Source of the DNA: Bacteroides sp.
GTDB lineage: Bacteria > Bacteroidota > Bacteroidia > Bacteroidales > Bacteroidaceae
Direction of reading: 5' to 3'
DNA: 52,465 nucleotides
Assembly (NCBI GenBank): GCA_021201335.1
Contig: JAJQFD010000016.1
Location: forward strand, 183,677 to 236,141
Shown: positions 43,866 to 52,465 of the stretch, piece after piece
Position numbering within the stretch: the stretch's first letter is position 1
How the letters are laid out: every line of letters starts with the position of its first letter
Notes under the pieces: generated by a model
Told to the model about the DNA's origin: nothing
Seen by the model: the letters and a program-made list of their open reading frames with translations, nothing else
Databases searched by the model: none
Position numbers and translations under genes: made by a program

Positions 43866-46800
43866 TTATTTATATTCTTCCCAACTTTTAATAGCAATAT
43901 CATCTACACTCATTGTACAAAATGCATTTATAAAGGCACTTGCCAAACGAGCATTTGTAATTAAAGAAACATTCAAGTCTATGGCAGCACGACGGATTTT
44001 ATAACCATTATCCAATTCACCTGCAGTTAAGTTCTTTGGAATATTTACAACCATATCAATTTCTTTTTGGTGAAGCATATCCAATGCCTGCGGTTTTTTA
44101 TCTTCACTAGGCCAGTACACTAAATTGCTTTCAACGCCGTTATCTACCAGATATTTATGAGTACCACCGGTTGCAAATAACTTATATCCCTTCTCCACGA
44201 GTTTACGAGCTGCATCCAGCATGTCAGCTTTCTGTTTAGGTGTACCGGTTGATAACAAGATATTCTTCTTCGGAATACGGTATCCCACAGATAGCATGGC
44301 TTTTAGGATAGCACAGGAAGTATCAGAACCAATACAACCCACCTCTCCTGTTGAAGCCATATCCACTCCCAATACTGGGTCAGCTTTCTGCAAACGACTG
44401 AAAGAGAATTGAGAAGCTTTGATACCCACATAATCCAAGTCAAATAAGTTCTTCGAAGGTTTTTCAACCGGCAAGCCGAGCATCACTTTGGTAGCTATAT
44501 CGATGAAGTTAATCTTCAATACTTTGCTCACAAAAGGAAAGCTACGGGATGCACGAAGGTTACACTCAATTACCTTAATATCATTATCCCGAGCCAGGAA
44601 CTGAATATTAAACGGACCTGAAATATTTAATTCTTTCGCAATTTCACGGCTAATGCGTTTGATTCGACGTACAGTTTCCACATATAATTTCTGAGGCGGG
44701 AACTGAATCGTTGCATCACCACTGTGCACTCCGGCAAATTCAATATGTTCACTGATTGCATATACAATGATTTCTCCATCTTTTGCAACCGCATCCATCT
44801 CAACCTCTTTGGCATGTTCAATAAACTGGCTAACAACCACCGGATGTTTCTTACTTACATTGGCTGCCAGTTTTAGAAATCGATCTAATTCCTCATAGTT
44901 GGAACATACATTCATTGCTGCACCCGAAAGTACATACGAAGGTCGAACTAATACCGGGAAACCGACTTCATCCACGAAATCATTAATATCATCCATGGAA
45001 GTTAATTCTCTCCAGCGAGGCTGGTCTACGCCTATACGGTCGAGCATGGCTGAGAACTTCTCACGGTCTTCCGCGTTATCAATACTTTTGGCAGAAGTTC
45101 CCAGAATGTTTACATTCTTATTGTCCAGGCGCAAAGCCAGGTTATTTGGAATCTGCCCACCAGTCGAAACTATTACACCATGCGGATTTTCCAGTTCGAT
45201 GATATCCATCACTCGTTCAAAAGTGAGTTCGTCGAAATAAAGACGGTCGCACATATCGTAGTCCGTAGATACAGTTTCCGGATTGTAATTGATCATAACA
45301 CTGCGCCAACCTTCTTTACGAATAGTATTTAAAGCCTGTACACCACACCAATCAAACTCTACGGAAGAACCGATCCGATAAGCTCCGGAGCCCAGTACTA
45401 TAATTGATTTTTGGTCTCCTAAATAATGAACATCATTAGCTACACCGCTGTAAGTAAGATATAGATAATTGGTTTGTGCAGGATATTCTGCCGCTAAGGT
45501 ATCTATCTGCTTAACGACCGGAACAATCCCGTTTGTTTTACGATACTGACGAACCTGCTCTATGTGATTATCTTCCATTTCATCTTTCCAAAGCGCACGG
45601 GCAATCTGGAAATCAGAGAAACCTTGAACCTTTGCTAAGCGTAAAAGGTCAACATCCTCGTCAGACAGCATAGAGGTAAGACTTTCCAATGTATCAGCCG
45701 TTCTTACAATATTCATCAGTTTTTGCAGGAACCATTTATCTATTTTGGTCAGTTCATGGATATGGTCAACGGTATATCCGGCACGGAAAGCCTTCGATAT
45801 AACAAAGATACGTTTATCAGTAGGTTCACGAAGAGCTTTATCAATATCAGCGATAACAAGTTCTTTGTTTTCTACGAAGCCGTGCATTCCCTGTCCGATC
45901 ATACGCAGGCCTTTTTGAATAGCTTCTTCAAAAGTACGACCAATCGCCATTACTTCTCCTACTGATTTCATGGATGAACCCAGTTCACGATCCACACCTT
46001 GAAATTTACCTAAATCCCAGCGCGGTATTTTACATACTACGTAATCAAGCGCAGGTTCAAAGAAGGCAGAAGTTATCTTCGTTACTGAATTATTCAATTC
46101 AAATAATCCATATCCTAAACCCAATTTGGCAGCTACAAATGCTAACGGATAACCAGTTGCTTTCGAAGCTAATGCGGAAGAACGACTTAAGCGTGCATTT
46201 ACTTCAATTACCCGATAATCTTCTGATTCCGGATCAAAGGCGTATTGGACATTACATTCACCCACTATGCCGATATGACGGATAATACGAATCGCTAATT
46301 CCCGAAGCTTATGATATTCTGAATTGGTCAGTGTCTGAGAAGGTGCGATTACAATCGACTCGCCGGTATGGATTCCCAACGGATCGAAGTTTTCCATATT
46401 ACATACGGTAATACAGTTATCAAAACGGTCACGTACAACTTCATATTCCACCTCTTTCCAACCACGAAGACTTTTTTCAACCAATACCTGAGGAGAGAAA
46501 GAGAATGCTTTTTCTGCCAGTACATTCAGTTCTTCTTCATTGTCACAAAAACCGGAACCTAATCCACCCAATGCATAAGCAGCGCGGATAATAACTGGAT
46601 AACCCAATTCCCTGGCTGCACGACGGGCATCCTGAATGTTTTCAACAGCTTCACTTTTGATGGTTTTTACATTGATTTCATCCAGCTTCTTCACAAAGAG
46701 TTCGCGGTCTTCGGTATCAATAATCGCCTGCACCGGAGTACCTAACACTTTCACTCCGTATTTTTCAAATATGCCATTTTTATACAGTTCTACACCACAG

Positions 46801-48245
46801 TTCAAAGCAGTCTGTCCGCCAAACGCCAGCATAACCCCTTGCGGCTTTTCTTTCTGGATAACCTTTTCTACAAAGTAAGGAGTTACCGGAAGGAAATATA
46901 TCTGATCTGCCACACCTTCACTGGTCTGGACAGTAGCAATATTCGGATTAATAAGTACAGTTTCAATGCCTTCCTCTTTCAGGGCCTTTAATGCCTGTGA
47001 ACCGGAATAATCAAACTCTCCGGCTTCTCCGATCTTCAAAGCACCGGAACCTAATAACAATACCTTTTTAAATTGAGAATTAGGCTGCGCCTCGGATGGA
47101 GAATCAGACTGTGTTTCATTTTCTATTCTCAATTTTCCATTTTCAATTGCATAAATGAATTCATCAAATAAAAACTCAGTATCAGTAGGTCCTGAAGCTG
47201 CTTCGGGATGGAACTGAGCTGAAAACCAGGGGTTAGTTTTGTGCTTGATTCCTTCATTTGAACCATCGTTCATATTGATGAAAAGAGGTTCCCATTCAGT
47301 GGTCAGGGTATTGTTATCTACAGCGTAACCATGGTTCTGACTGGTAATAAAACAGCGATTTGTTCCCATCATACGCACAGGTTGGTTGTGACTACGGTGA
47401 CCGTATTTAAGTTTATAGATACTGGCTCCTCCTGCTTTTGAAAGCAGCTGGTTACCCATACATATACCAAAGATGGGTAATTTAGGATTCTTCATGGCTT
47501 TGCGAATGTTCTGTACCGCTTCATCGCATGTATCCGGATCACCCGGCCCATTACTGATAAAAAGCCCGTCAAATTCCAGTTCGTTGAAATCATAATTCCA
47601 CGGAACACGAATCACTTCCACATCCCGTTTCAATAAACAACGGATAATATTGGTTTTTACACCGCAATCAACCAACACCACTTTCTTTTTATCAGCTCCT
47701 TCATTATAGCGGATCACTTCTTTGCAAGAAACCTGGTCTACATAGTTGACACTTTCGTAATCAAGTTCCGAAAGTCCTACCACCAGATTATCTTCTTCTC
47801 CTTCTTCAAGTTCATCATCAAATACAATGCGTCCCATCATTACACCACGCTCACGTAAGACTTTGGTAAGTTCACGCGTATCTATTCCAGTGATGCCAGG
47901 TATCTGTTCACGTTTCAACCAATCTGCCAGGCTTTCAACTGCATTCCAGTGACTGTACTCATAAGAATAGTCAGTGACGATAATAGCTTCCGCATGTATT
48001 TTCTCACTTTCCATGAAAGTAGCCAATCCATTCGGTTCTTTCGAGAATGGGGGTACACCATAATTACCTACCAACGGATAGGTAAGAGTCATCAATTGTC
48101 CGGCGTACGAAGGGTCAGTTAAACTCTCCGGATATCCGGTCATGGCAGTATTAAATACTACCTCACCCGCTACAGGTTTCTCATAACCAAACGACTTCCC
48201 GTGAAAACGGGTCCCGTCGTCGAGGATCAAAGTTACGCTTCTCAT
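43866..48245 (-). CDS. carAB: Fused carbamoyl-phosphate synthase (CarA-CarB)
   Basis: 1459 residues combining the small and large subunits, normally separate in bacteria. Residues 1-370 are CarA: class I glutaminase with Cys262 in GICMGNQLL and His/Glu in SAQFHPEAASG. Residues about 371-393 are a linker rich in Ser, Pro, Gln and Asn. From about 394 follows CarB: KKVLLLGSGALKIGEAGEFD, first ATP-grasp half, then the second synthetase half (SIIVLGSGAYRIGSSVEFDW) and the C-terminal allosteric MGS-like domain (LLSTGTPKQKADMLDAARKL). It makes carbamoyl phosphate from glutamine, bicarbonate and 2 ATP for pyrimidine and arginine synthesis. It lies 6 bp after purF in a glmS-purF-carAB operon. The linker DNA is a palindromic element, described separately. 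Confidence 0.95.
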   Translation of the reverse strand: MRSVTLILDDGTRFHGKSFGYEKPVAGEVVFNTAMTGYPESLTDPSYAGQLMTLTYPLVGNYGVPPFSKEPNGLATFMESEKIHAEAIIVTDYSYEYSHWNAVESLADWLKREQIPGITGIDTRELTKVLRERGVMMGRIVFDDELEEGEEDNLVVGLSELDYESVNYVDQVSCKEVIRYNEGADKKKVVLVDCGVKTNIIRCLLKRDVEVIRVPWNYDFNELEFDGLFISNGPGDPDTCDEAVQNIRKAMKNPKLPIFGICMGNQLLSKAGGASIYKLKYGHRSHNQPVRMMGTNRCFITSQNHGYAVDNNTLTTEWEPLFINMNDGSNEGIKHKTNPWFSAQFHPEAASGPTDTEFLFDEFIYAIENGKLRIENETQSDSPSEAQPNSQFKKVLLLGSGALKIGEAGEFDYSGSQALKALKEEGIETVLINPNIATVQTSEGVADQIYFLPVTPYFVEKVIQKEKPQGVMLAFGGQTALNCGVELYKNGIFEKYGVKVLGTPVQAIIDTEDRELFVKKLDEINVKTIKSEAVENIQDARRAARELGYPVIIRAAYALGGLGSGFCDNEEELNVLAEKAFSFSPQVLVEKSLRGWKEVEYEVVRDRFDNCITVCNMENFDPLGIHTGESIVIAPSQTLTNSEYHKLRELAIRIIRHIGIVGECNVQYAFDPESEDYRVIEVNARLSRSSALASKATGYPLAFVAAKLGLGYGLFELNNSVTKITSAFFEPALDYVVCKIPRWDLGKFQGVDRELGSSMKSVGEVMAIGRTFEEAIQKGLRMIGQGMHGFVENKELVIADIDKALREPTDKRIFVISKAFRAGYTVDHIHELTKIDKWFLQKLMNIVRTADTLESLTSMLSDEDVDLLRLAKVQGFSDFQIARALWKDEMEDNHIEQVRQYRKTNGIVPVVKQIDTLAAEYPAQTNYLYLTYSGVANDVHYLGDQKSIIVLGSGAYRIGSSVEFDWCGVQALNTIRKEGWRSVMINYNPETVSTDYDMCDRLYFDELTFERVMDIIELENPHGVIVSTGGQIPNNLALRLDNKNVNILGTSAKSIDNAEDREKFSAMLDRIGVDQPRWRELTSMDDINDFVDEVGFPVLVRPSYVLSGAAMNVCSNYEELDRFLKLAANVSKKHPVVVSQFIEHAKEVEMDAVAKDGEIIVYAISEHIEFAGVHSGDATIQFPPQKLYVETVRRIKRISREIAKELNISGPFNIQFLARDNDIKVIECNLRASRSFPFVSKVLKINFIDIATKVMLGLPVEKPSKNLFDLDYVGIKASQFSFSRLQKADPVLGVDMASTGEVGCIGSDTSCAILKAMLSVGYRIPKKNILLSTGTPKQKADMLDAARKLVEKGYKLFATGGTHKYLVDNGVESNLVYWPSEDKKPQALDMLHQKEIDMVVNIPKNLTAGELDNGYKIRRAAIDLNVSLITNARLASAFINAFCTMSVDDIAIKSWEEYK
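47070..47136. repeat. Palindromic repeat-like element forming the CarA-CarB linker
   Basis: AAATTGAGAATTAG (47070-47083) and CTATTCTCAATTTT (47123-47136) are near-perfect inverted ends around a 39-bp core with GCTGCGCC. Such AATTGAGAATT-ended elements look like intergenic repeats I associate with Bacteroidota genomes, though this cannot be checked here. The element is read in frame and encodes KLRIEN ... PNSQF between the two enzyme halves. Confidence 0.65.
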
Positions 48246-48251
48246 GTAATT

Positions 48252-50147
48252 TTAAAACTGATATACTTGTTCTATGTAATTTATAAAGGCTTCGTTAATC
48301 ATTTTCACACCTCCGGATGTAGGATAATCGCCACTGAAATACCAATCCCCTTTATGGTTGGGACACGCTTCGCGAAGTCCTTCCAATGTTTGGTAGACAA
48401 TCCCTACTTTAGCTTTGGTATCTTTTGGTGTCAGCATTTCAACGATCTTGGCTGATATTTCCTCATCTGTAAAGGGTGCGTATATTTCTTTCACATAGTT
48501 AACCATTTGTTCTCTGGGTAACTTCTGTTGATCTTTTGCTTTGTTGTAAGCACGCTCAATCACATCTCTCATCTCCCGGTCTCTTAATAATTCAATGGCA
48601 GCCTTGAAAGCGATGAATTCATTCATCTTTGCCATATCTATACCATAATAATCGGGATAACGTACCTGCGGAGAAGAAGAAACAATGATGATCTTTTTGG
48701 GGTGCAACCTGTCAAGGATAGCAATGATACTTTGTTTTAATGTTGTTCCGCGCACTATACTATCGTCGATTATCACCAGATTGTCTACATTTGGAACAAT
48801 ACTACCATACGTAATATCATAGACGTGTGCAGCCAGATCGTTCCGGCTGTTTCCTTCGGCAATGAAGGTACGTAATTTAATATCCTTGATCGCTACTTTC
48901 TCACTACGGATACGCATGGAAAGTATTTCATCCAGTTCTTTATGATCCGGGTTATGGCCAAGAGCTTCAATCTTCTTGATTTTCTCTTTATTCAGGTAAT
49001 TATCAAAACCTTCGAGCATTCCGTAAAAAGCAACCTCAGCCGTATTAGGAATAAAGGAGAAAACGGTATTTTTCAGGTCGTGATTAATGGACTTCAGAAT
49101 GGGATCGACCAATGTCCTTCCCAACATCTTACGCTCATTATAAATATCAACATCACTGCCCCGCGAAAAATAAATCCGCTCGAAAGAGCATTTCTTTACC
49201 TCCCTTACTTTGTTAATCTGGGCCAACCGCATCTTTCCGGCTTTGTTGACTATTATCGACTGACCCGGTTGGAGTTCTTTGATAGATTCAGCCGGAACAT
49301 TCAGTACAGTTTGTATTACCGGACGTTCGGATGCCAGTACCATAATTTCATTATCCATATACCAGAAAGCCGGACGAATGCCCCACGGATCTCTCACCGC
49401 AAAAGATTCTCCACTCCCGGTAATACCGCAAATGACATATCCGCCATCCCAGTCTTTACTGGAAGTCTTCAACACATTCGCAATGTCCATACGGTCTTCA
49501 ATTCCATGTGTTATATGCATGCCCGTAAGTCCTTCTCTTTCACATTCCTGGAAAAGTCTTTCTACTTCCCGATCCAGCCTGTGTCCTACCTGCTCCAACA
49601 TAATGTAGGTATCCGAATATTTTCGGGGATGTTGACCGATGGCCGTAATCCGGGCAAATATCTCGTCTACATTCGTCATATTAAAGTTGCCACAAAGTGC
49701 CAGATTCTTGGCACGCCAGTTATTCCTGCGAAGAAACGGGTGGACATAAGAAATACCGGATTTACCGGTAGTACTATATCTTAAATGCCCCATATAAACT
49801 TCTCCTGCAAAAGGCAAATATTTCTTCGCATATTCCGAATCTTGTGCCTGCCCCGGGTCAAGATGTCGGAAATAATTCTGAACTGTCCCGAATATCTCGG
49901 TTATTGCTTCAGACCCTTCCGCCCGTTCCCGGAACATATATTCTTCACCCGGGTCGGATTCGAGCTTGACGCATGCAAGCCCGGCCCCTTCCTGTCCACG
50001 GTTATGTTGTTTCTCCATCAACAGATAGAGCTTATTTAAACCGTACATCCACGTTCCGTATTTTTCCTGATAATACTCTAAGGGTTTCAGCAGGCGGATC
50101 ATGGCAACGCCACATTCATGTTTCAGTTCTTCCATCTCTTTATTCAA
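48252..50147 (-). CDS. purF: Amidophosphoribosyltransferase-type enzyme (PurF-like)
   Basis: 631 residues, longer than the roughly 470-500 of common PurF. An 11-residue propeptide precedes Cys12 in KHECGVAM, the N-terminal nucleophile exposed after cleavage, as in the Bacillus-type enzyme. The class II glutaminase part includes GHLRYSTTGKSG and CGNFNMTNVDEI. The phosphoribosyltransferase part has the PRPP loop LVIIDDSIVRGTTLKQSI. A long C-terminal extension follows. The expected reaction is PRPP plus glutamine to phosphoribosylamine, first step of purine synthesis. Its start overlaps glmS by 8 bp and it ends 6 bp before carAB. Confidence 0.88.
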   Translation of the reverse strand: MNKEMEELKHECGVAMIRLLKPLEYYQEKYGTWMYGLNKLYLLMEKQHNRGQEGAGLACVKLESDPGEEYMFRERAEGSEAITEIFGTVQNYFRHLDPGQAQDSEYAKKYLPFAGEVYMGHLRYSTTGKSGISYVHPFLRRNNWRAKNLALCGNFNMTNVDEIFARITAIGQHPRKYSDTYIMLEQVGHRLDREVERLFQECEREGLTGMHITHGIEDRMDIANVLKTSSKDWDGGYVICGITGSGESFAVRDPWGIRPAFWYMDNEIMVLASERPVIQTVLNVPAESIKELQPGQSIIVNKAGKMRLAQINKVREVKKCSFERIYFSRGSDVDIYNERKMLGRTLVDPILKSINHDLKNTVFSFIPNTAEVAFYGMLEGFDNYLNKEKIKKIEALGHNPDHKELDEILSMRIRSEKVAIKDIKLRTFIAEGNSRNDLAAHVYDITYGSIVPNVDNLVIIDDSIVRGTTLKQSIIAILDRLHPKKIIIVSSSPQVRYPDYYGIDMAKMNEFIAFKAAIELLRDREMRDVIERAYNKAKDQQKLPREQMVNYVKEIYAPFTDEEISAKIVEMLTPKDTKAKVGIVYQTLEGLREACPNHKGDWYFSGDYPTSGGVKMINEAFINYIEQVYQF

Positions 50148-51984
50148 CCGTTACTGATTTAGCTAAATTTCTGGGCTGATCTACATCAAGCCCCTTACAA
50201 ACAGCTACGTGATAGGCAAGCAATTGTAAAGGAACAGTGGCAACCAGCGGATCCAGACATTCCATTGAATAAGGTAATTCAATGCAATAATCTGCTATTT
50301 TACTAATTACTTCGTCTCCTTCTGTTACAATAGCAATAACTTTTCCTTTACGGGCTTTAATTTCCTGTATATTACTTAATACTTTTTCATACAATCCATT
50401 CTGTGTAGCAACTACAACCACCGGCATTTCCTCATCAATCAGGGCAATCGGACCATGTTTCATCTCTGCTGCCGGATAACCTTCTGCATGGATATAGGAT
50501 ATCTCCTTTAATTTTAATGCTCCTTCTAATGCCACCGGATAACTATATCCGCGACCTAAATAAATAAAGTTACGAGCATAAGTGAATATCTTGGATAGTT
50601 CGGCTATCTGATCATTGAGTTGAAGCACTTCCTTCATCTTCTCAGGAATTACACTGAGTTCTTTCACAATCTTCAGATAATCTTCCTCACTGATGGTTTT
50701 CTTTTCCTTAGCTAATGTCAACGCCAGCATGGTAAGTACGGTTACCTGGCCAGTGAATGCCTTAGTTGAAGCAACTCCGATTTCCGGCCCTACGTGAATG
50801 TATGATCCTGTATGCGTAGAGCGGGGAATAGACGATCCTACCGAGTTACAAATACCATATATAAAAGCACCCCGGCTACGGGCCAACTCAACTGCGGCCA
50901 ATGTATCTGCTGTTTCTCCTGATTGAGAAATAGCAATCACCACATCGCTTTCATCAATTACCGGATCACGATAACGAAATTCCGATGCATATTCCACTTC
51001 AACAGGAATCCGGCAAAAACTTTCAAGAAGTTGTTTACCAATCAATCCGGCATGCCAGGAAGTACCACATGCAACAATAATAAAGCGATTGGCTTTTAAT
51101 AATCTCTCCTTAAAATCTATTACTGCCGAAAGTACCACATTATTGGCTTCCACATTAATACGTCCGCGCATACAATCATATATACAATCTGGTTGCTCAA
51201 TAATCTCTTTCAACATAAAATGCGGATATCCCCCCTTTTCCAGTTGTCCGATATTCATAACCACCTGTTTAATCTCAGGAGTCGATTCCACATTGTTTAA
51301 ATCCACCACCTTAAGATCTTTATCCCGTTCGATTACAGCAATCTCTCCGTCTTCCAGGTATACCACCTTATCTGTATATTCCACGATAGGTGTAGCATCC
51401 GAAGCCAGAAAGAACTCATCCTCTCCTATTCCTACTACCAGCGGGCTACTTTTGCGTGCAGCAATAATTGTATCCGGATGATCTTTTTCCAGCACGGCAA
51501 TTGCATACGCACCGATTACTTCATTCAATGCCAACTGAACAGCTGAAAGCAAATCTATTTGATGGGTCTTTTTTATGTATTCGATAAGTTGAACAAGAAC
51601 TTCCGTATCAGTACTACTTTTAAATATATAACCTTTGGCCTGGAGTTTTTCTTTGAGGATAGCGTAGTTTTCAATAATACCGTTGTGAATGAGAGCGAGT
51701 GTTTCGGAAGAGGAATAATGGGGGTGGGCGTTTGCTGAGCATGGTTCTCCGTGAGTAGCCCAGCGGGTGTGTGCAATACCAATGTTACCGGAAATATCTT
51801 TTTGGACGACGAATTCTTCAAGTTCGGACACCTTTCCTTTCGCCTTATAAACATTAAGTTCCAGTTGCTCACTGATGAGTGCTACCCCAGCGCTGTCGTA
51901 ACCGCGGTACTCTAACCGCTTCAGCCCTTTTATAAGAATGGGGTAGGCTTGTTTTTTACCGATATAGCCTACTATTCCACACAT
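50140..51984 (-). CDS. glmS: Glutamine-fructose-6-phosphate aminotransferase (isomerizing)
   Basis: 614 residues from the ATG at 51982-51984, which places the catalytic Cys directly after Met (MCGIVGYIGKK). A longer frame from 52023 would bury it and is rejected. The N-terminal class II glutaminase has LEYRGYDSAGV, IAHTRWATHGEP and LIHNGIIENY. Two SIS sugar-isomerase domains follow (ACGTSWHAGLIGK, AISQSGETADT; GRGYSYPVALEGALKLKE), and it ends in QPRNLAKSVTVE. It makes glucosamine-6-phosphate for peptidoglycan and LPS. It is the first gene of the glmS-purF-carAB operon. Confidence 0.97.
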   Translation of the reverse strand: MCGIVGYIGKKQAYPILIKGLKRLEYRGYDSAGVALISEQLELNVYKAKGKVSELEEFVVQKDISGNIGIAHTRWATHGEPCSANAHPHYSSSETLALIHNGIIENYAILKEKLQAKGYIFKSSTDTEVLVQLIEYIKKTHQIDLLSAVQLALNEVIGAYAIAVLEKDHPDTIIAARKSSPLVVGIGEDEFFLASDATPIVEYTDKVVYLEDGEIAVIERDKDLKVVDLNNVESTPEIKQVVMNIGQLEKGGYPHFMLKEIIEQPDCIYDCMRGRINVEANNVVLSAVIDFKERLLKANRFIIVACGTSWHAGLIGKQLLESFCRIPVEVEYASEFRYRDPVIDESDVVIAISQSGETADTLAAVELARSRGAFIYGICNSVGSSIPRSTHTGSYIHVGPEIGVASTKAFTGQVTVLTMLALTLAKEKKTISEEDYLKIVKELSVIPEKMKEVLQLNDQIAELSKIFTYARNFIYLGRGYSYPVALEGALKLKEISYIHAEGYPAAEMKHGPIALIDEEMPVVVVATQNGLYEKVLSNIQEIKARKGKVIAIVTEGDEVISKIADYCIELPYSMECLDPLVATVPLQLLAYHVAVCKGLDVDQPRNLAKSVTVE

Positions 51985-52020
51985 GGATATAAAATGTTTT
52001 ATAATGTTGTTAATCGTCCG

Positions 52021-52028
52021 CAAAGATA
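52021..52028 (-). promoter_or_regulatory. -7 promoter element of the glmS operon
   Basis: On the minus strand TATCTTTG matches TAnnTTTG fully, 36 bp before the glmS ATG. No TTG is seen at the right distance upstream. It also supports the shorter glmS start, since the longer start would lie at the promoter itself. Confidence 0.6.
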
Positions 52029-52465
52029 CGTATTTTACTTACACAATAATTCGGTTTACATAAAAGAATTATCAAAAAAATAGTAAAAAGTAGCAAAACA
52101 ACGCTTGTTTTTGTATAAATATTCCAATAAACCGACAAAAAGGTAAATGTATCACAATTTCAATACGTAAAATTAGAAATTCGAAGAAGAATTAACTCGC
52201 AAAATCAGAAGATATAGCTATAAAATCAAAATTATCTTTTTGTCAGATTGACATTCAAACGTTCTCAGAATGGGATATTTGAAACCAAAACAACAGATGC
52301 TATAAATAACGTCAGGATTTTGAATTAGGAAAACACAAAATGATTATAAATACAAAATATAAATAGCAATAAAATGAAATTGCTTCAATGTATTGTACAC
52401 ATATATATTATATAATTCAAGTTGCTAGCTATAATATTTATAAACAAAAACGGTCAATCCATTAA
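52029..52465. other. AT-rich non-coding end of the window
   Basis: No open frame, hairpin with T-tract or repeat is convincing in the last 437 bp. It is probably the upstream region of glmS and of a gene beyond the edge. Confidence 0.4.

Noticed and set aside
48942..49784. Plus-strand open frame of 280 codons
   Set aside because: It lies antisense inside purF, has no recognisable domain and only mirrors the codon pattern of the real gene.
51985..52023. N-terminal extension of GlmS
   Set aside because: It would hide the N-terminal catalytic cysteine and would start at the -7 promoter box.

Overview
The window looks like a chromosomal segment of a Bacteroidales-type bacterium (phylum Bacteroidota). 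The evidence is the repeated Bacteroidota promoter signature (TTG/TTTG about 19-21 bp upstream of TAnnTTTG), lipoboxes of the (L/F)(T/F)SC type, the trp order B-E-G-D-C-F-A, PepSY-like/DUF2874 proteins next to a two-component system, an S16 protein with a long Ala/Glu tail, and the glmS-purF-car operon. The genus cannot be fixed from the sequence alone. There are no tRNA or rRNA genes, transposases, phage genes or CRISPR arrays.

Layout. 1-3.2 kb (minus): a response regulator/histidine kinase pair followed by two exported PepSY-like proteins; both promoters carry the same 24-bp motif at the same distance from the -7 box. 3.3-7.4 kb: single genes (DUF169 protein, GNAT acetyltransferase, L,D-transpeptidase-like protein, outer-membrane barrel, AIM24 protein). 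7.5-13.6 kb: a hexuronate end-pathway locus, kdgK-eda divergent from lacI-uxaA-nhaC, which would take altronate to KDG, KDPG, then pyruvate and glyceraldehyde-3-phosphate. The lacI and nhaC genes are each broken at a homopolymer (C9 and T8). 13.7-18 kb: rpsP, a second NhaC antiporter, an S41-type lipoprotein that has lost its catalytic serine, and a CE1-like esterase.

18-33.6 kb: the highlight, one 4971-residue non-ribosomal peptide synthetase with order C-A-T-C-A-T-E-C-A-T-C-A-T-TE. Binding-pocket residues read by eye suggest a tetrapeptide (Ile/Val-like)-D-(Ile/Val-like)-Phe-Ser, possibly N-acylated by the first C domain. It has a long AT-rich leader and no visible PPTase, MbtH or exporter beside it. 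33.7-33.8 kb: four palindromic units repeated with an exact 23-bp period. 33.9-40.6 kb: the trp operon with a canonical promoter, a leader peptide with tandem Trp codons and a textbook four-segment attenuator.

40.6-43.8 kb: type I asparaginase (frameshifted), a small lipoprotein-like gene (frameshifted) coupled to a stand-alone receiver protein, a promoter-terminator pair that could make a roughly 90-nt RNA, and gpmA. 43.9-52 kb (minus): glmS-purF-carAB, three glutamine amidotransferase genes in a row. CarA and CarB are fused into one 1459-residue protein whose linker is encoded by a palindromic repeat-like element.

Four single-base frame disruptions (lacI, nhaC, ansA, small lipoprotein) occur in the window, three at or beside homopolymers. 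They could be real phase variation or decay, or sequence errors; reads are needed to decide.
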